From the NCBI RefSeq assembly GCF_002207865.1, contig NZ_BDQM01000013.1, positions 1 through 64,000 on the forward strand: DNA of 64,000 nt. The letters are read 5' to 3'. Source of the DNA: Colwellia marinimaniae (GTDB lineage: Bacteria > Pseudomonadota > Gammaproteobacteria > Enterobacterales > Alteromonadaceae). Shown here piece by piece: positions 17,389 through 25,838 of the stretch. The notes under the pieces are model-generated. The model was given only the letters and a program-made list of their open reading frames with translations. It was not told where the DNA came from and searched no databases. The first letter of the stretch is position 1, and the number at the start of each line of letters is the position of its first letter. The position numbers and the translations under genes are program-made.

Positions 17389-17781
17389 TTAATACTTTTG
17401 GTATGATTTAGTGGCTTTATTGCCCTTTTTTAGCTTAATCACTTGTGCTGCTAATGTTTGTTTGCAGAGTTGCAGGTTATCGGATAATTGCTTATCAAGT
17501 GTTGCCATTTCATTTAATAAATCTTGCTCCTGTGCTATTTCTATTGATAAATATTGTGTAAATAAATGTCGAATTAAACCATCTCTTTTAGCGAGTAACT
17601 CGGTGAGTTCAGCCATGGTTATTTCTTTATCGCCATGTGAATTATTGTCGGTTTCACTAACGGATTCCTGAGTTACTCCTACCGCCCCTTGAATTTTATT
17701 TTGCACAGCGAGTATGCACGACAGTAGTTGTCGTGATACTGCAATTATCTGCTCAAGTGCTTGTTTAATATCATTAGCCAC
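17389..17781 (-). CDS. fliT: FliT-like flagellar export chaperone
   Basis: FliT chaperones FliD for export. The 130-residue product is helical and charged, with LLAKRDGLIRHLFTQYLS in the position of the FliT R-x-x-L-I pattern and a Lys-rich tail. The GTG start is chosen because it overlaps the fliS stop by one base (TAGTG), the normal sign of translational coupling; a longer frame from TTG at 17826 would overlap fliS by 46 bases. Identity rests on size, position after fliS and this weak motif, so the name is tentative. Confidence 0.65.
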   Translation of the reverse strand: MANDIKQALEQIIAVSRQLLSCILAVQNKIQGAVGVTQESVSETDNNSHGDKEITMAELTELLAKRDGLIRHLFTQYLSIEIAQEQDLLNEMATLDKQLSDNLQLCKQTLAAQVIKLKKGNKATKSYQKY

Positions 17782-18185
17782 TAAAAGCTCACTTGATCTT
17801 GTGTCTCTAGTGGGATTGAATCCCAACCAGCTTTTATCGGTAAAAGAATTTGAATTATTTCTTCCAGCTTATCAACATCGTTATTAGTACTAGCAACAAG
17901 CAGCTGTTCAGAACAAAAGCGATAAAGTGATGCTAAGTTATTTGATATTTCGCCACCTTGCTTAAAATCTAACGAGCCTTCTAATACGCCAATAATAGCA
18001 ATAGCATTCGATAGCTCAGTGCCTTTTTTATCAAAGTTGTTTTGCGAAATAGCGCCTTTTGCAGTGGCGATATTGCCTAATAATTTTTGAAATAACATAG
18101 CGACTAATTGATAAGGTGAAGCTTGTTGAGCCGTGCTCTTGTTTGTTTGTTGGTATTTTTTTAGTGATGCATGTGTCATAGACAC
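17781..18185 (-). CDS. fliS: Flagellin export chaperone FliS
   Basis: FliS binds the C terminus of flagellin in the cytoplasm and delivers it to the export gate. The 134-residue product has the family features: AQQASPYQLVAMLFQKLLGN near the N terminus, IAIIGVLEGSLDFKQGGEIS in the middle, and NLASLYRFCSEQLLVASTNN before the last helix. Length is typical (about 130-135). A GGAGGTGTC ribosome-binding site precedes the ATG. It lies on the minus strand, opposite to flaG-fliD and flrA, whereas in Vibrio these genes are collinear. Confidence 0.92.
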   Translation of the reverse strand: MSMTHASLKKYQQTNKSTAQQASPYQLVAMLFQKLLGNIATAKGAISQNNFDKKGTELSNAIAIIGVLEGSLDFKQGGEISNNLASLYRFCSEQLLVASTNNDVDKLEEIIQILLPIKAGWDSIPLETQDQVSF

Positions 18186-18272
18186 CTCCAGTAGCTCTAT
18201 AACTTTAAGTATAGAAAACTAATAAAATTGAAACCATAGATTTAGTTATAACTTAACGTAAAAAAAGTATGA

Positions 18273-18557
18273 CTAAGTTAATGGTTGATTATTAACGGTT
18301 ACCGCAAAGCCTTCTTTTTTAGCTTTCTCAAAAGCTTGTTGTAGTACATTATGTGTAACCTCTTCAGTACTATTCACTACGCCATTGTTTAGTACTTCAA
18401 TATTATCCCAACCGCGAGTGACTAGATATTCTTCTATTTGGGTAAGTTGCTGCTCAAAAGGCATCTCCCTTGAGAACATAGTAAACTCATGTCGAGTACC
18501 TTTGGTGAACTCTTGCTTATCATGCATTAATTCTGCAGTGCCATTTATGATCAACAT
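18273..18557 (-). CDS. Small protein of unknown function upstream of fliS
   Basis: A 94-residue soluble protein I cannot assign. It has no signal peptide or cysteine. It begins MLIINGTAELMHDKQEF and has a mid-region that looks helical (EQQLTQIEEYLVTRGWDNIE), followed by a Val/Asn-rich segment and a helix with FEKAKKEGFAV. AGGA stands 8 bases before the ATG. It is first in a minus-strand series followed by fliS and fliT, and a near-consensus sigma28 promoter lies about 340 bp upstream, so it is likely expressed late with them. A role in export or filament assembly is inference from position only. Confidence 0.75.
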   Translation of the reverse strand: MLIINGTAELMHDKQEFTKGTRHEFTMFSREMPFEQQLTQIEEYLVTRGWDNIEVLNNGVVNSTEEVTHNVLQQAFEKAKKEGFAVTVNNQPLT

Positions 18558-18906
18558 TTTATTATCCTACTTTTACTAAAATATGGTTATAAGCTTACTA
18601 TCATCCATTTTTAATGCTTTTTTTATGCCAACTGTATATGTTAAATATTGAACCGGTTTTATCTACTTGATTATAAAGATTTATTAATATTTAATTTTAT
18701 TGATTCGGCGTTAAAATAAAATTTTATAAATCACTTTAACTACCGCTATCAATTTTTTGACATATTCATCAGCTGAGCCTGTTTACTTATGAAGTATCTT
18801 TATGTTGCACTGCATATAAGGCACTTTACCTTATATTAATGAATATCAATGTTGCCTTGATGTCTAGTATATTCACAGAAAATATGTTCTGTATTTTAAT
18901 ATCACT

Positions 18907-18933
18907 TTATCGGCAGCAGGCTCAATATCTTTA
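18907..18933 (-). promoter_or_regulatory. Sigma28 (FliA) promoter reading toward the fliS block
   Basis: On the minus strand the site reads TAAAGATA-N11-GCCGATAA: the -10 half is a perfect match, the spacing exact, and the -35 half has the TAAAG core. The predicted start is near 18900. It explains how the minus-strand block including fliS and fliT can be expressed late, as in other polar-flagellum systems. Confidence 0.8.
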
Positions 18934-18964
18934 CTTTATTTGTATTCAACCAATAGGTAGGGCT

Positions 18965-18974
18965 GGGGGGGGGG
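18965..18974 (+). repeat. G10 homopolymer upstream of flrA
   Basis: Ten consecutive G about 140 bp before the flrA ATG and about 30 bp upstream of the leftward sigma28 -35 element. Such tracts are prone to slippage, and this one lies between two divergent flagellar transcription units. Confidence 0.8.
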
Positions 18975-19112
18975 AATTCGATAGATGACAAAAAAATGAC
19001 GGTTAGGCGTCAACTTTTTGTTGCTTAAATTTTATTAACGGCTAAAATTGCCACTGTCGCTATAAAACGACATTAAAAATAATACCTTAGCATTAATAAT
19101 AAAGAATCAGTT

Positions 19113-20615
19113 ATGAATGAAACGGCAACATTAGTAGGCCACAAACAAATTTTAGTGGTAGATAATGACGCAGGCAGACGTGAGCAGCTTAGTACGGTAC
19201 TCGCCTTTGTCGGTGAGCACTTTAGCCATTGTCCACAAGAGCAAGCGGTTGAAAAACTGGCAGATACTAGCCATATTCTTACGGTAATATTAACCGGTAA
19301 TGTCAGTAGTGATTGCGCTAACTTAATTAAAGCAAACCCCAGTGTACCCTTTATTCTTCATGATGTATTAGATGCCAATGAGCTAGCGAGCAATGTTAAT
19401 GTTATCGGTACGCTGTTTGCTCCGCTTAACTATGCTCAGCTGACCGAGCTTATTCATCACTGTCATCAATACCATAACAAATTACCGCGCAAGTCGATGA
19501 AATTGGGTAACAGCGTTTTGTTTCGCTCACTTATTGGTAGCAGTGAGTTGATGGCTCAGGTACGTTTTTTAATTGAACAAGTCGCAAAAACACCGGCCAG
19601 CGTGTTAGTACTCGGTGAATCAGGCACGGGTAAAGAGGTGATCGCGCGTAATATCCATAACTTATCTGATCGCGCAAAAGGGCCTTTTGTCCCCCTAAAC
19701 TGTGGTGCCATTCCTGCGGAGCTATTAGAAAGTGAGTTGTTTGGTCATGAAAAGGGCGCTTTTACCGGCGCAATATCTACCCGTAAAGGTCGTTTTGAAT
19801 TAGCGGAAGGTGGCACACTCTTTTTAGATGAAATTGGTGATATGCCTCAACCTATGCAGGTAAAACTGCTCAGGGTACTACAAGAACGTACTTTTGAGCG
19901 TGTCGGCGGTAGTAAAAGTATCAAAGCCAATGTCCGTATTATTGCAGCTACTCATCAAGATTTAGAAGCAATGATCGAAGCCGGAACGTTTAGAGAAGAT
20001 TTATTTTATCGCTTGAATGTATTTCCTATAGAGACACCCGCATTGCGTGAGCGAAAAGAAGATATTCCGCTGTTATTAAAAGAACTACTAACACGCTTTG
20101 AACATGAACAAGGGCGAACGGTGCGCTTTACTGAAAAAGCCATCGAGTCACTAATGGAGCACCCGTGGGCAGGTAATGTCCGTGAATTATCCAACTTAAT
20201 TGAGCGTATGATAATTATGTACAGTGAGCAAATCGTCGATGTTGCTGAGCTGCCCTTTAAATATCAGCATATTGATGTCCAAGCTTATAACCCGGAATAC
20301 CCTGAAGAGTTACAAGAGCAAGATGTTATCAATGGGCTTTTCTCTGGTTGTGATGATGACGATGATGCAATTAGTGATGAAGCTCAACCGATCCCAGCGA
20401 TAAATACACAGCTAAACGCTGCTGATGCGGCGATGTTACCCTCAGACGGTTTAAATTTAAAAGAGCATCTTGCTGATTTAGAAGTTTCTTTAATTAAACA
20501 ATCGTTAAGTAAACATGACTATGTCGTTGCCCGAGCGGCGGAAACCTTAGGTATGCGTAGAACCACCTTAGTTGAAAAAATGCGTAAATATGATTTACAA
20601 AAAGCCAGTGAATAA
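19113..20615 (+). CDS. flrA: Master flagellar sigma54 activator FlrA
   Basis: FlrA (FleQ in Pseudomonas) is the top activator of polar flagellar genes and works with RpoN. The 500-residue protein has an N-terminal receiver-like domain (about 10-120) without an aspartate at the usual phosphorylation place (strand VILTG), as in other FlrA/FleQ proteins. The AAA+ domain follows with Walker A GESGTGKE (168-175), the sigma54 contact motif GAFTGA (215-220) and Walker B TLFLDEIGD. A Fis-type helix-turn-helix ends it (ARAAETLGMRRTTLVEKM). An acidic insert with five consecutive Asp lies before the helix-turn-helix. It is transcribed alone, divergent from the fliS block; no sigma54 site precedes it. 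Confidence 0.94.
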   Translation: MNETATLVGHKQILVVDNDAGRREQLSTVLAFVGEHFSHCPQEQAVEKLADTSHILTVILTGNVSSDCANLIKANPSVPFILHDVLDANELASNVNVIGTLFAPLNYAQLTELIHHCHQYHNKLPRKSMKLGNSVLFRSLIGSSELMAQVRFLIEQVAKTPASVLVLGESGTGKEVIARNIHNLSDRAKGPFVPLNCGAIPAELLESELFGHEKGAFTGAISTRKGRFELAEGGTLFLDEIGDMPQPMQVKLLRVLQERTFERVGGSKSIKANVRIIAATHQDLEAMIEAGTFREDLFYRLNVFPIETPALRERKEDIPLLLKELLTRFEHEQGRTVRFTEKAIESLMEHPWAGNVRELSNLIERMIIMYSEQIVDVAELPFKYQHIDVQAYNPEYPEELQEQDVINGLFSGCDDDDDAISDEAQPIPAINTQLNAADAAMLPSDGLNLKEHLADLEVSLIKQSLSKHDYVVARAAETLGMRRTTLVEKMRKYDLQKASE

Positions 20616-20713
20616 TTGGTCTTAGCGCGTACAAAAGGTCAATAGCTTGACGGCTGCTTTTAGCTTATCTTTGTTTATTGTCTTTTTATCTGCTTGAAAT
20701 TTATAATGAAAAT

Positions 20714-20731
20714 TATGGCATAGTAAATGCT
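20714..20731 (+). promoter_or_regulatory. Sigma54-type promoter of flrBC
   Basis: TATGGCA-N5-ATGCT, counted from the GG, keeps the exact GG-N10-GC spacing, about 40 bp before the flrB start. In Vibrio cholerae flrBC is a class II operon under FlrA and RpoN, in agreement. Confidence 0.7.
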
Positions 20732-20769
20732 TGGTAGGTATTAGATAGTTTTACTAGAGTACCTAGGTT

Positions 20770-22074
20770 ATGGCACAAGTTATGGCACAAGCAATCCCTA
20801 CAGCAACCACCCCTATGATAGAGTCAGGCGCTATTGCCGCGTTTAATGCTATTAATGTCGTTGAGGTAAATAAAGCCTCTTTACTCGAGCAAGAAGCGTT
20901 CCCTGGTGAATTAGCGGCATTGAGAGCACAAAGCACTCAACATAAAGAGCCTGGTTTTTCTGTCAATACCATTGCTAGCGCTAATTCTGTTCATAGTTCA
21001 AGCCCAGAAAAACATCACCCTAGTGATAGCTTATTAGCAGATCAGCTAATAGAAGTGATGCCAACCGGCTTAGTTATGCTTGACGGTAATGGCATTGTGG
21101 TCAAGATAAACCAAGTGGCGATCGACTTACTCGATGAGCCTATTCTTGGTCAACCATGGTTTAATGTTATAGCCCGTTCATTCAATCCACGTGAAGGTGA
21201 TTGGCATGAAATATCACTTAAAGATGGTCGCCGTGTTAAATTAGAAATCACCAGTTTAGGCGCTCAGCCGGGGCAGTTAATTCTGATTACCGACCTTACC
21301 GAGACCCGCCTTTTACAAGATAAAATAGCGCAGATGCAGCGTCTCTCTTCATTAGGTAAAATGGTTTCAACCCTAGCTCATCAAATTCGCACACCATTAT
21401 CTGCGGCAATTTTATATGGTGAAAACTTAATAAGTAATAAATTAGCAGAATCGGCACGTGTTAATTTTCAAAAGAAATTAAACGCCCGCTTACATGATTT
21501 AGAGCAGCAAGTGAATGATATGCTGCTGTTTTCTAAAAGTGGTAAAGAACAGGTTGTTGCTCCTCTAGCTGTTAACGCCTTGATTGATGATGCGGTGCAT
21601 TCTATGGATGCTTTAATAAGTAAAGCGGGTGCACAAGTCAAAGTACAGTACTGTGAACATGAGCTTTATATCCTAGGCAATAAAAGTGCCTTAACAGGCG
21701 CTATGCAAAACTTATTGCATAACGCCTTAAATGCCATGACCGCCTTACCGGCAAGTAGTGCAGCTAAAATAGTCGCCCCCTTGATAAATATTCAAGTGTA
21801 TAGCCAAGACAATCATTTATATTTAAGTGTTAAGGACAATGGCCCAGGTATAGACCCTGAAATTCGTGATAAAATTTTTCAGCCTTTCTATACCTCAAGC
21901 AGTAAAGGCACTGGGCTTGGTTTGGCTGTGGTGAAGTCTGTGGTTAACGCTCATCAAGGTGAGGTGACTTTACTTAACGAAGCTGATGCAGGTGCAGGTG
22001 CACATTTTGTGATTAAATTACCGCTGCTAGAGCAGGGTAGTGTGATGAAAAACAATCCAGAGGGAGAGTACTAA
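20770..22074 (+). CDS. flrB: Flagellar sensor histidine kinase FlrB
   Basis: FlrB phosphorylates FlrC. The 434-residue protein is soluble (no membrane segment). It has a low-complexity N terminus, a PAS domain (about 90-180, VMPTGLVMLDGNGIVVKIN), a dimerisation helix with the phosphorylated His204 in LAHQIRTPLSAAIL, and an HATPase domain with N box LLHNALNAM, G1 DNGPGI and G2 GTGLGLAVVKS. The stop overlaps the flrC start by one base (TAATG). Two starts 12 bases apart (MAQVMAQ) arise from a short GTTATGGCACAA duplication; neither has a strong ribosome-binding site. Confidence 0.93.
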   Translation: MAQVMAQAIPTATTPMIESGAIAAFNAINVVEVNKASLLEQEAFPGELAALRAQSTQHKEPGFSVNTIASANSVHSSSPEKHHPSDSLLADQLIEVMPTGLVMLDGNGIVVKINQVAIDLLDEPILGQPWFNVIARSFNPREGDWHEISLKDGRRVKLEITSLGAQPGQLILITDLTETRLLQDKIAQMQRLSSLGKMVSTLAHQIRTPLSAAILYGENLISNKLAESARVNFQKKLNARLHDLEQQVNDMLLFSKSGKEQVVAPLAVNALIDDAVHSMDALISKAGAQVKVQYCEHELYILGNKSALTGAMQNLLHNALNAMTALPASSAAKIVAPLINIQVYSQDNHLYLSVKDNGPGIDPEIRDKIFQPFYTSSSKGTGLGLAVVKSVVNAHQGEVTLLNEADAGAGAHFVIKLPLLEQGSVMKNNPEGEY

Positions 22075-23408
22075 TGGCTGAACATAAAGTTCTTGTGGTG
22101 GAAGATGATGCCGGTTTACGTGAAGCCTTGGTTGATACCTTATCATTAGCCGGTTATTGCTGTGTAGAGGCAGATTCTGGTGAAGCTGCTTTATTGCTGT
22201 TGAAAAAACAGCAGGTTGATATTGTTGTCAGTGATGTACAAATGGGTGGTATGTCGGGCTTATCTTTATTGAAAAGTATTAAAAATAAACAGGTAAATTT
22301 ACCGGTGTTACTGATGACAGCATATGGCACCATTGATGATGCGGTACAAGCGATGCGAGATGGCGCTTGTAACTATATTGCCAAGCCCTTTGCACCGCAA
22401 GTGTTACTCAATATGGTCAGTCAATATATTCCGCCCAAAAAGGTGAATAAAAATGAGCCCATCGTGGCCGATAAACGCTCATTAGAATTACTGGTTTTGG
22501 CTAAAAAAGTCGCCAGTACCGATGCGTCTGTAATGATCCTTGGTCCCAGTGGCTCAGGTAAAGAAGTGTTAGCCCAGTATGTTCATCATCACTCTAAACG
22601 CAGTGCACAACCTTTTATCGCCATTAACTGTGCGGCCATTCCTGAAAATATGCTTGAAGCCACCTTATTTGGTTATGAGAAAGGTGCTTTTACCGGCGCC
22701 ATCCAAGCCTGCCCAGGAAAGTTCGAACAAGCGCAGGGCGGCACTATTCTACTTGATGAAATAACCGAAATGGATATAGGGCTACAAGCCAAAATTTTAC
22801 GGGTATTGCAAGAGCGCGAAGTAGAACGCTTAGGTGGCAGAAAAATCATAAGTCTTGATGTACGTGTTATTGCTACCACGAATAGAGACCTACAAGCCGC
22901 AGTAAAGGATGGTCTCTTTCGAGAAGACCTTTATTATCGTCTTAACGTTTTCCCACTCACTTGGCTACCCTTAGCTGAGCGCGTTGATGATATATTTGTG
23001 CTGGCGCAACACTTAATCTCCCGTCATTGTCAAAAAAATGGCGACCCCATCCCTGAGTTTTCGGGTGCTGCGCGTAGTAAACTTAATGCTTATCATTGGC
23101 CCGGTAATGTTAGAGAGTTGGATAATGTTATCCAACGGGCACTTATTTTACATACCGACAAGCTTATTGATGCGGGCGATTTAATGATTGAAAACTTTGA
23201 TACCGCATTAGTGATAGAGCCAGTGACGAACACTGACGATAAGCTTGGTAGTGAATTAAAATTGCAAGAGCATCAAATTATCCTTGATACCTTACAAGCC
23301 TGCCATGGTAGTCGTAAAGCGGTGGCCGAGCGCTTAGGCATTAGCCCACGTACCTTACGCTATAAAATTGCCAAAATGCGCGACTCGGGTATAGAAATCC
23401 CCGCCTAA
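22074..23408 (+). CDS. flrC: Flagellar sigma54 response regulator FlrC
   Basis: FlrC, once phosphorylated by FlrB, activates class III flagellar promoters with RpoN. The 444-residue protein has an intact receiver (acidic pair E10/D11, phosphoacceptor Asp54 in VVSDVQMGG, Lys104 in YIAKPF), an AAA+ domain with Walker A GPSGSGKE (157-164) and GAFTGA (204-209), and a C-terminal Fis-type helix-turn-helix (KAVAERLGISPRTLRYKI). It is translationally coupled to flrB by a one-base overlap. A terminator follows 72 bp later. Confidence 0.94.
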   Translation: MAEHKVLVVEDDAGLREALVDTLSLAGYCCVEADSGEAALLLLKKQQVDIVVSDVQMGGMSGLSLLKSIKNKQVNLPVLLMTAYGTIDDAVQAMRDGACNYIAKPFAPQVLLNMVSQYIPPKKVNKNEPIVADKRSLELLVLAKKVASTDASVMILGPSGSGKEVLAQYVHHHSKRSAQPFIAINCAAIPENMLEATLFGYEKGAFTGAIQACPGKFEQAQGGTILLDEITEMDIGLQAKILRVLQEREVERLGGRKIISLDVRVIATTNRDLQAAVKDGLFREDLYYRLNVFPLTWLPLAERVDDIFVLAQHLISRHCQKNGDPIPEFSGAARSKLNAYHWPGNVRELDNVIQRALILHTDKLIDAGDLMIENFDTALVIEPVTNTDDKLGSELKLQEHQIILDTLQACHGSRKAVAERLGISPRTLRYKIAKMRDSGIEIPA

Positions 23409-23466
23409 CTTACTTCAGTCTAACGAGCTATTATCACTAACAGCTAGTTATAGCCAAATTACTGTT

Positions 23467-23472
23467 CCCCCC
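23467..23472 (+). repeat. C6 tract after flrC
   Basis: Six C between the flrC stop and the terminator; the larger C7 tract lies at 23539-23545 just past the terminator. Confidence 0.4.
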
Positions 23473-23480
23473 GCTCTAAC

Positions 23481-23532
23481 AAAATCAAAAGCTATTATTG
23501 CTATCCCTTAGTAAAGTAGCTTTTGATTTTTT
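23481..23532 (+). terminator. Intrinsic terminator after flrC
   Basis: A 14-base perfect stem (AAAATCAAAAGCTA against TAGCTTTTGATTTT) with a 22-base loop, ending in a T run. It insulates flrBC from the fliE promoter. Confidence 0.85.
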
Positions 23533-23538
23533 CCTGCT

Positions 23539-23545
23539 CCCCCCC
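23539..23545 (+). repeat. C7 tract upstream of the fliE promoter
   Basis: Seven C placed 23 bp before the -24 element of the sigma54 promoter. Notable in such an AT-rich intergenic region. Confidence 0.6.
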
Positions 23546-23567
23546 TTGGTAAAACTAAATAACGTTT

Positions 23568-23584
23568 TTGGCACTATGCTTGCA
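23568..23584 (+). promoter_or_regulatory. Sigma54-type promoter of the fliE operon
   Basis: TTGGCAC-N5-TTGCA is the best sigma54 match in the window, with GG and GC ten bases apart, 55 bp before the fliE ATG. It would drive fliE-F-G-H-I-J, a class II operon activated by FlrA in Vibrio. Confidence 0.88.
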
Positions 23585-23638
23585 GTCACATTGTTATACC
23601 TAATTTAACGTAAAAAAATTGACAAAAGTGAGCGCACT

Positions 23639-24001
23639 ATGGATATCAAAAGTAACTCTCTCTATAGCCAAATGCAAAGTATGTCGCTACAAGCTATGGG
23701 TAACAAATTACCCTCGGTTGATGCCATGGGTGTTAATGGTCTTGCTGATAGCAGCGTGGGAAAAATCAACGACTCAAGCAGTAATTTTGGTAATATGCTA
23801 ACAGATGCCTTAAATAGCGTTAATGAATTACAACAAGAATCAGGGCAACTGAAAAGATCCTTTGAAATGGGCGATTCTAACGTCACCCTGGCTGAAGTGA
23901 TGATTGCTTCCTCTAAATCAGGTATCGCCTTAGATGCAACGGTGCAAATACGCAATAAGTTTGTTGAAGCCTATAAAGAGATTATGAGCATGCCAGTATA
24001 A
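23639..24001 (+). CDS. fliE: Flagellar hook-basal body protein FliE
   Basis: FliE joins the MS ring to the proximal rod and is one of the first exported substrates. The 120-residue product begins MDIKSNSLYSQMQSMSLQAM and ends with the diagnostic DSNVTLAEVMIASSKSGIAL and TVQIRNKFVEAYKEIMSMPV. Length is normal (about 105-120). It is first in its operon directly behind a strong sigma54-type promoter. Confidence 0.95.
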   Translation: MDIKSNSLYSQMQSMSLQAMGNKLPSVDAMGVNGLADSSVGKINDSSSNFGNMLTDALNSVNELQQESGQLKRSFEMGDSNVTLAEVMIASSKSGIALDATVQIRNKFVEAYKEIMSMPV

Positions 24002-24101
24002 TTTAACTGGCTTACATCAGTTAAATCTGAGTATCTGAATTAAGTTACCCTAAGTTATTAAATAAATTTTGTCGTAAAAAACAGTACAGCGGAGAAGTGA
24101 A

Positions 24102-25838
24102 GTGGCAGATACAAACGCAATGGTAGCAGCTGATAGCGATGGTGATATGATCGCCAGTGAAGCTGATAGCGCGGGAATGGAAGAGCAAAAATCCGGCTTT
24201 GCTGCATCATTAGGTAATGTTGATATTTTAAGACAAATTACCATTGTGGTGGCCTTGGCGATTTGTTTAGCTATTGCGGTATTTGTTATTATGCTGGCCA
24301 ATGAGCCTGAGTATCGTATTTTGACAAAATTACCAACGCAGCAGCTTATTAAAACCATGGATTACCTTGATGAAAATCAAGTAGAATACCGTCAAGAAAA
24401 TAACACTATTTCAGTACCTACCGATGAATATCAACATGTTAAGTTATTACTTGCTCGTGAAGGCTTAACCGATGAGGTTTCACAAGGTGAAAATATTTTA
24501 ATGCAAGATATGGGCTTTGGCGTTAGTCAACGCCTTGAGCGAGAACGATTAAAGTATGGCAGAGAGCAACAATTAGCTAACACGGTAGAACAACTAAATA
24601 GTATTAGCCGTGCTAGAGTTTTATTAGCTATCCCACGTGAGAATGTCTTTGCTCGGCGCGAAAAAACCCCATCCGCTACTGTAGTGTTAACTATGCGACG
24701 CGGCAAGATTTTATCCGATGAAGAAGTTGATGCTGTGGTTGATATTATTGCTTCGGCCGTGCAAGGTTTAAGGCCAAACCGGGTCACGGTTACTGATCAA
24801 AACGGTCGTTTACTTAATTCAGGTTCACAAAATTCGATTTCATCACGCTCACGTAAAGAGTTTGAAATTGAACAAAAGCGTGAACATGAGTACCTAAACA
24901 AAATTGATGGCATTCTTATCCCCATTGTTGGTTTAGGAAATTATACCGCACAAGTTGATGTCTCCATGGATTTTACCAATGTTGAAGAAACATCACGCCG
25001 TTATAACGCTGACTTACCAGCATTGCGTAGTGAGATGAGTATTGAAAGCACTAATATAGGTGGCTTATTAGGTGGCATCCCCGGCGCGTTAACCAACCAA
25101 CCTCCTATTGAATCCTCTATACCTGAAAATGCCATTGGTGGTCAAAAGAAAAGTATGCCGAGTAGAAGGCATACAGAGTCGACTAAAAATTATGAGCTTG
25201 ATGAATCGATTAGTTATACTAGGTCACAAACCGGTATTATCAAGCGTGTCAGTGTTTCTGTGGCACTTGATTATGTTGCCAGCACTGCCACAGCAGCCAC
25301 TGAATCTGGTGTCGATGCTCCAGTTGCTAGTTTAGTACCTCGTTCCACTGTGGAAATTGCTAGTATTCGACGATTATTACAGGGTAGTATTGGTTTTGAT
25401 TTGCAACGAGGCGATGTTTTAGAAGTGCTAACCATTCATTTTAATCGTCCCGATTTTGGCGTTGTCGCTGAGATCCCTATCTGGCAACAACCTTGGTTTG
25501 TAAAAGTGCTAAAATTAGTATTAGGCGCCTTGGTTATCATCGTTTTAATATTGGCTGTTGTTCGTCCAATGCTGAAACGTTTAATCTACCCGGAACGAGC
25601 ACCAGAAGATTATGGTGATAAATCACTGGATAGCCATATTGATTTAGGTGATGAAACTATGGATATGCTGACCTCAGAATTTGATGCGGGTGCGGTAGGT
25701 TTTGCACCAGATGGCAGTCTACAGTTACCTGATCTTCACCGAGACGAAGATATACTTAAAGCGGTTCGTGCGCTAGTAGCAAATGAGCCAGAATTATCAT
25801 CGCAAGTAGTGAAAAGTTGGTTGAACGAAGATGAGTGA
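24102..25838 (+). CDS. fliF: Flagellar MS-ring protein FliF
   Basis: FliF forms the membrane-embedded MS ring, the base for rod, switch and export gate. The 578-residue protein has membrane segments at about 47-66 and 455-475, ring-building periplasmic domains between them (EPEYRILTKLPTQQLIKTMD, VSQRLERERLKYGREQQLAN), and a cytoplasmic acidic C terminus that binds FliG. The GTG start is supported by GGAG 7 bases upstream. Its last 8 bases overlap the start of fliG, so the two are translationally coupled. Confidence 0.96.
   Translation: MADTNAMVAADSDGDMIASEADSAGMEEQKSGFAASLGNVDILRQITIVVALAICLAIAVFVIMLANEPEYRILTKLPTQQLIKTMDYLDENQVEYRQENNTISVPTDEYQHVKLLLAREGLTDEVSQGENILMQDMGFGVSQRLERERLKYGREQQLANTVEQLNSISRARVLLAIPRENVFARREKTPSATVVLTMRRGKILSDEEVDAVVDIIASAVQGLRPNRVTVTDQNGRLLNSGSQNSISSRSRKEFEIEQKREHEYLNKIDGILIPIVGLGNYTAQVDVSMDFTNVEETSRRYNADLPALRSEMSIESTNIGGLLGGIPGALTNQPPIESSIPENAIGGQKKSMPSRRHTESTKNYELDESISYTRSQTGIIKRVSVSVALDYVASTATAATESGVDAPVASLVPRSTVEIASIRRLLQGSIGFDLQRGDVLEVLTIHFNRPDFGVVAEIPIWQQPWFVKVLKLVLGALVIIVLILAVVRPMLKRLIYPERAPEDYGDKSLDSHIDLGDETMDMLTSEFDAGAVGFAPDGSLQLPDLHRDEDILKAVRALVANEPELSSQVVKSWLNEDE

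Larger units (their letters stand above)
18558..19112. other. 555-bp divergent regulatory region between the fliS block and flrA
   Basis: AT-rich region with no convincing gene on either strand. It holds a near-consensus sigma28 promoter reading leftward (18907-18933), a G10 tract (18965-18974), and the unidentified promoter of flrA, which should be sigma70-type. The leftward transcript would have a leader of about 340 bases, long enough to hide a small RNA; I see no terminator in it. Confidence 0.6.

Noticed and set aside
18558-18906. A hidden gene in the long leader before the unknown gene at 18273-18557
   Set aside because: Many stops in all frames on both strands and no ribosome-binding site with an adequate frame; left as a possible untranslated leader.
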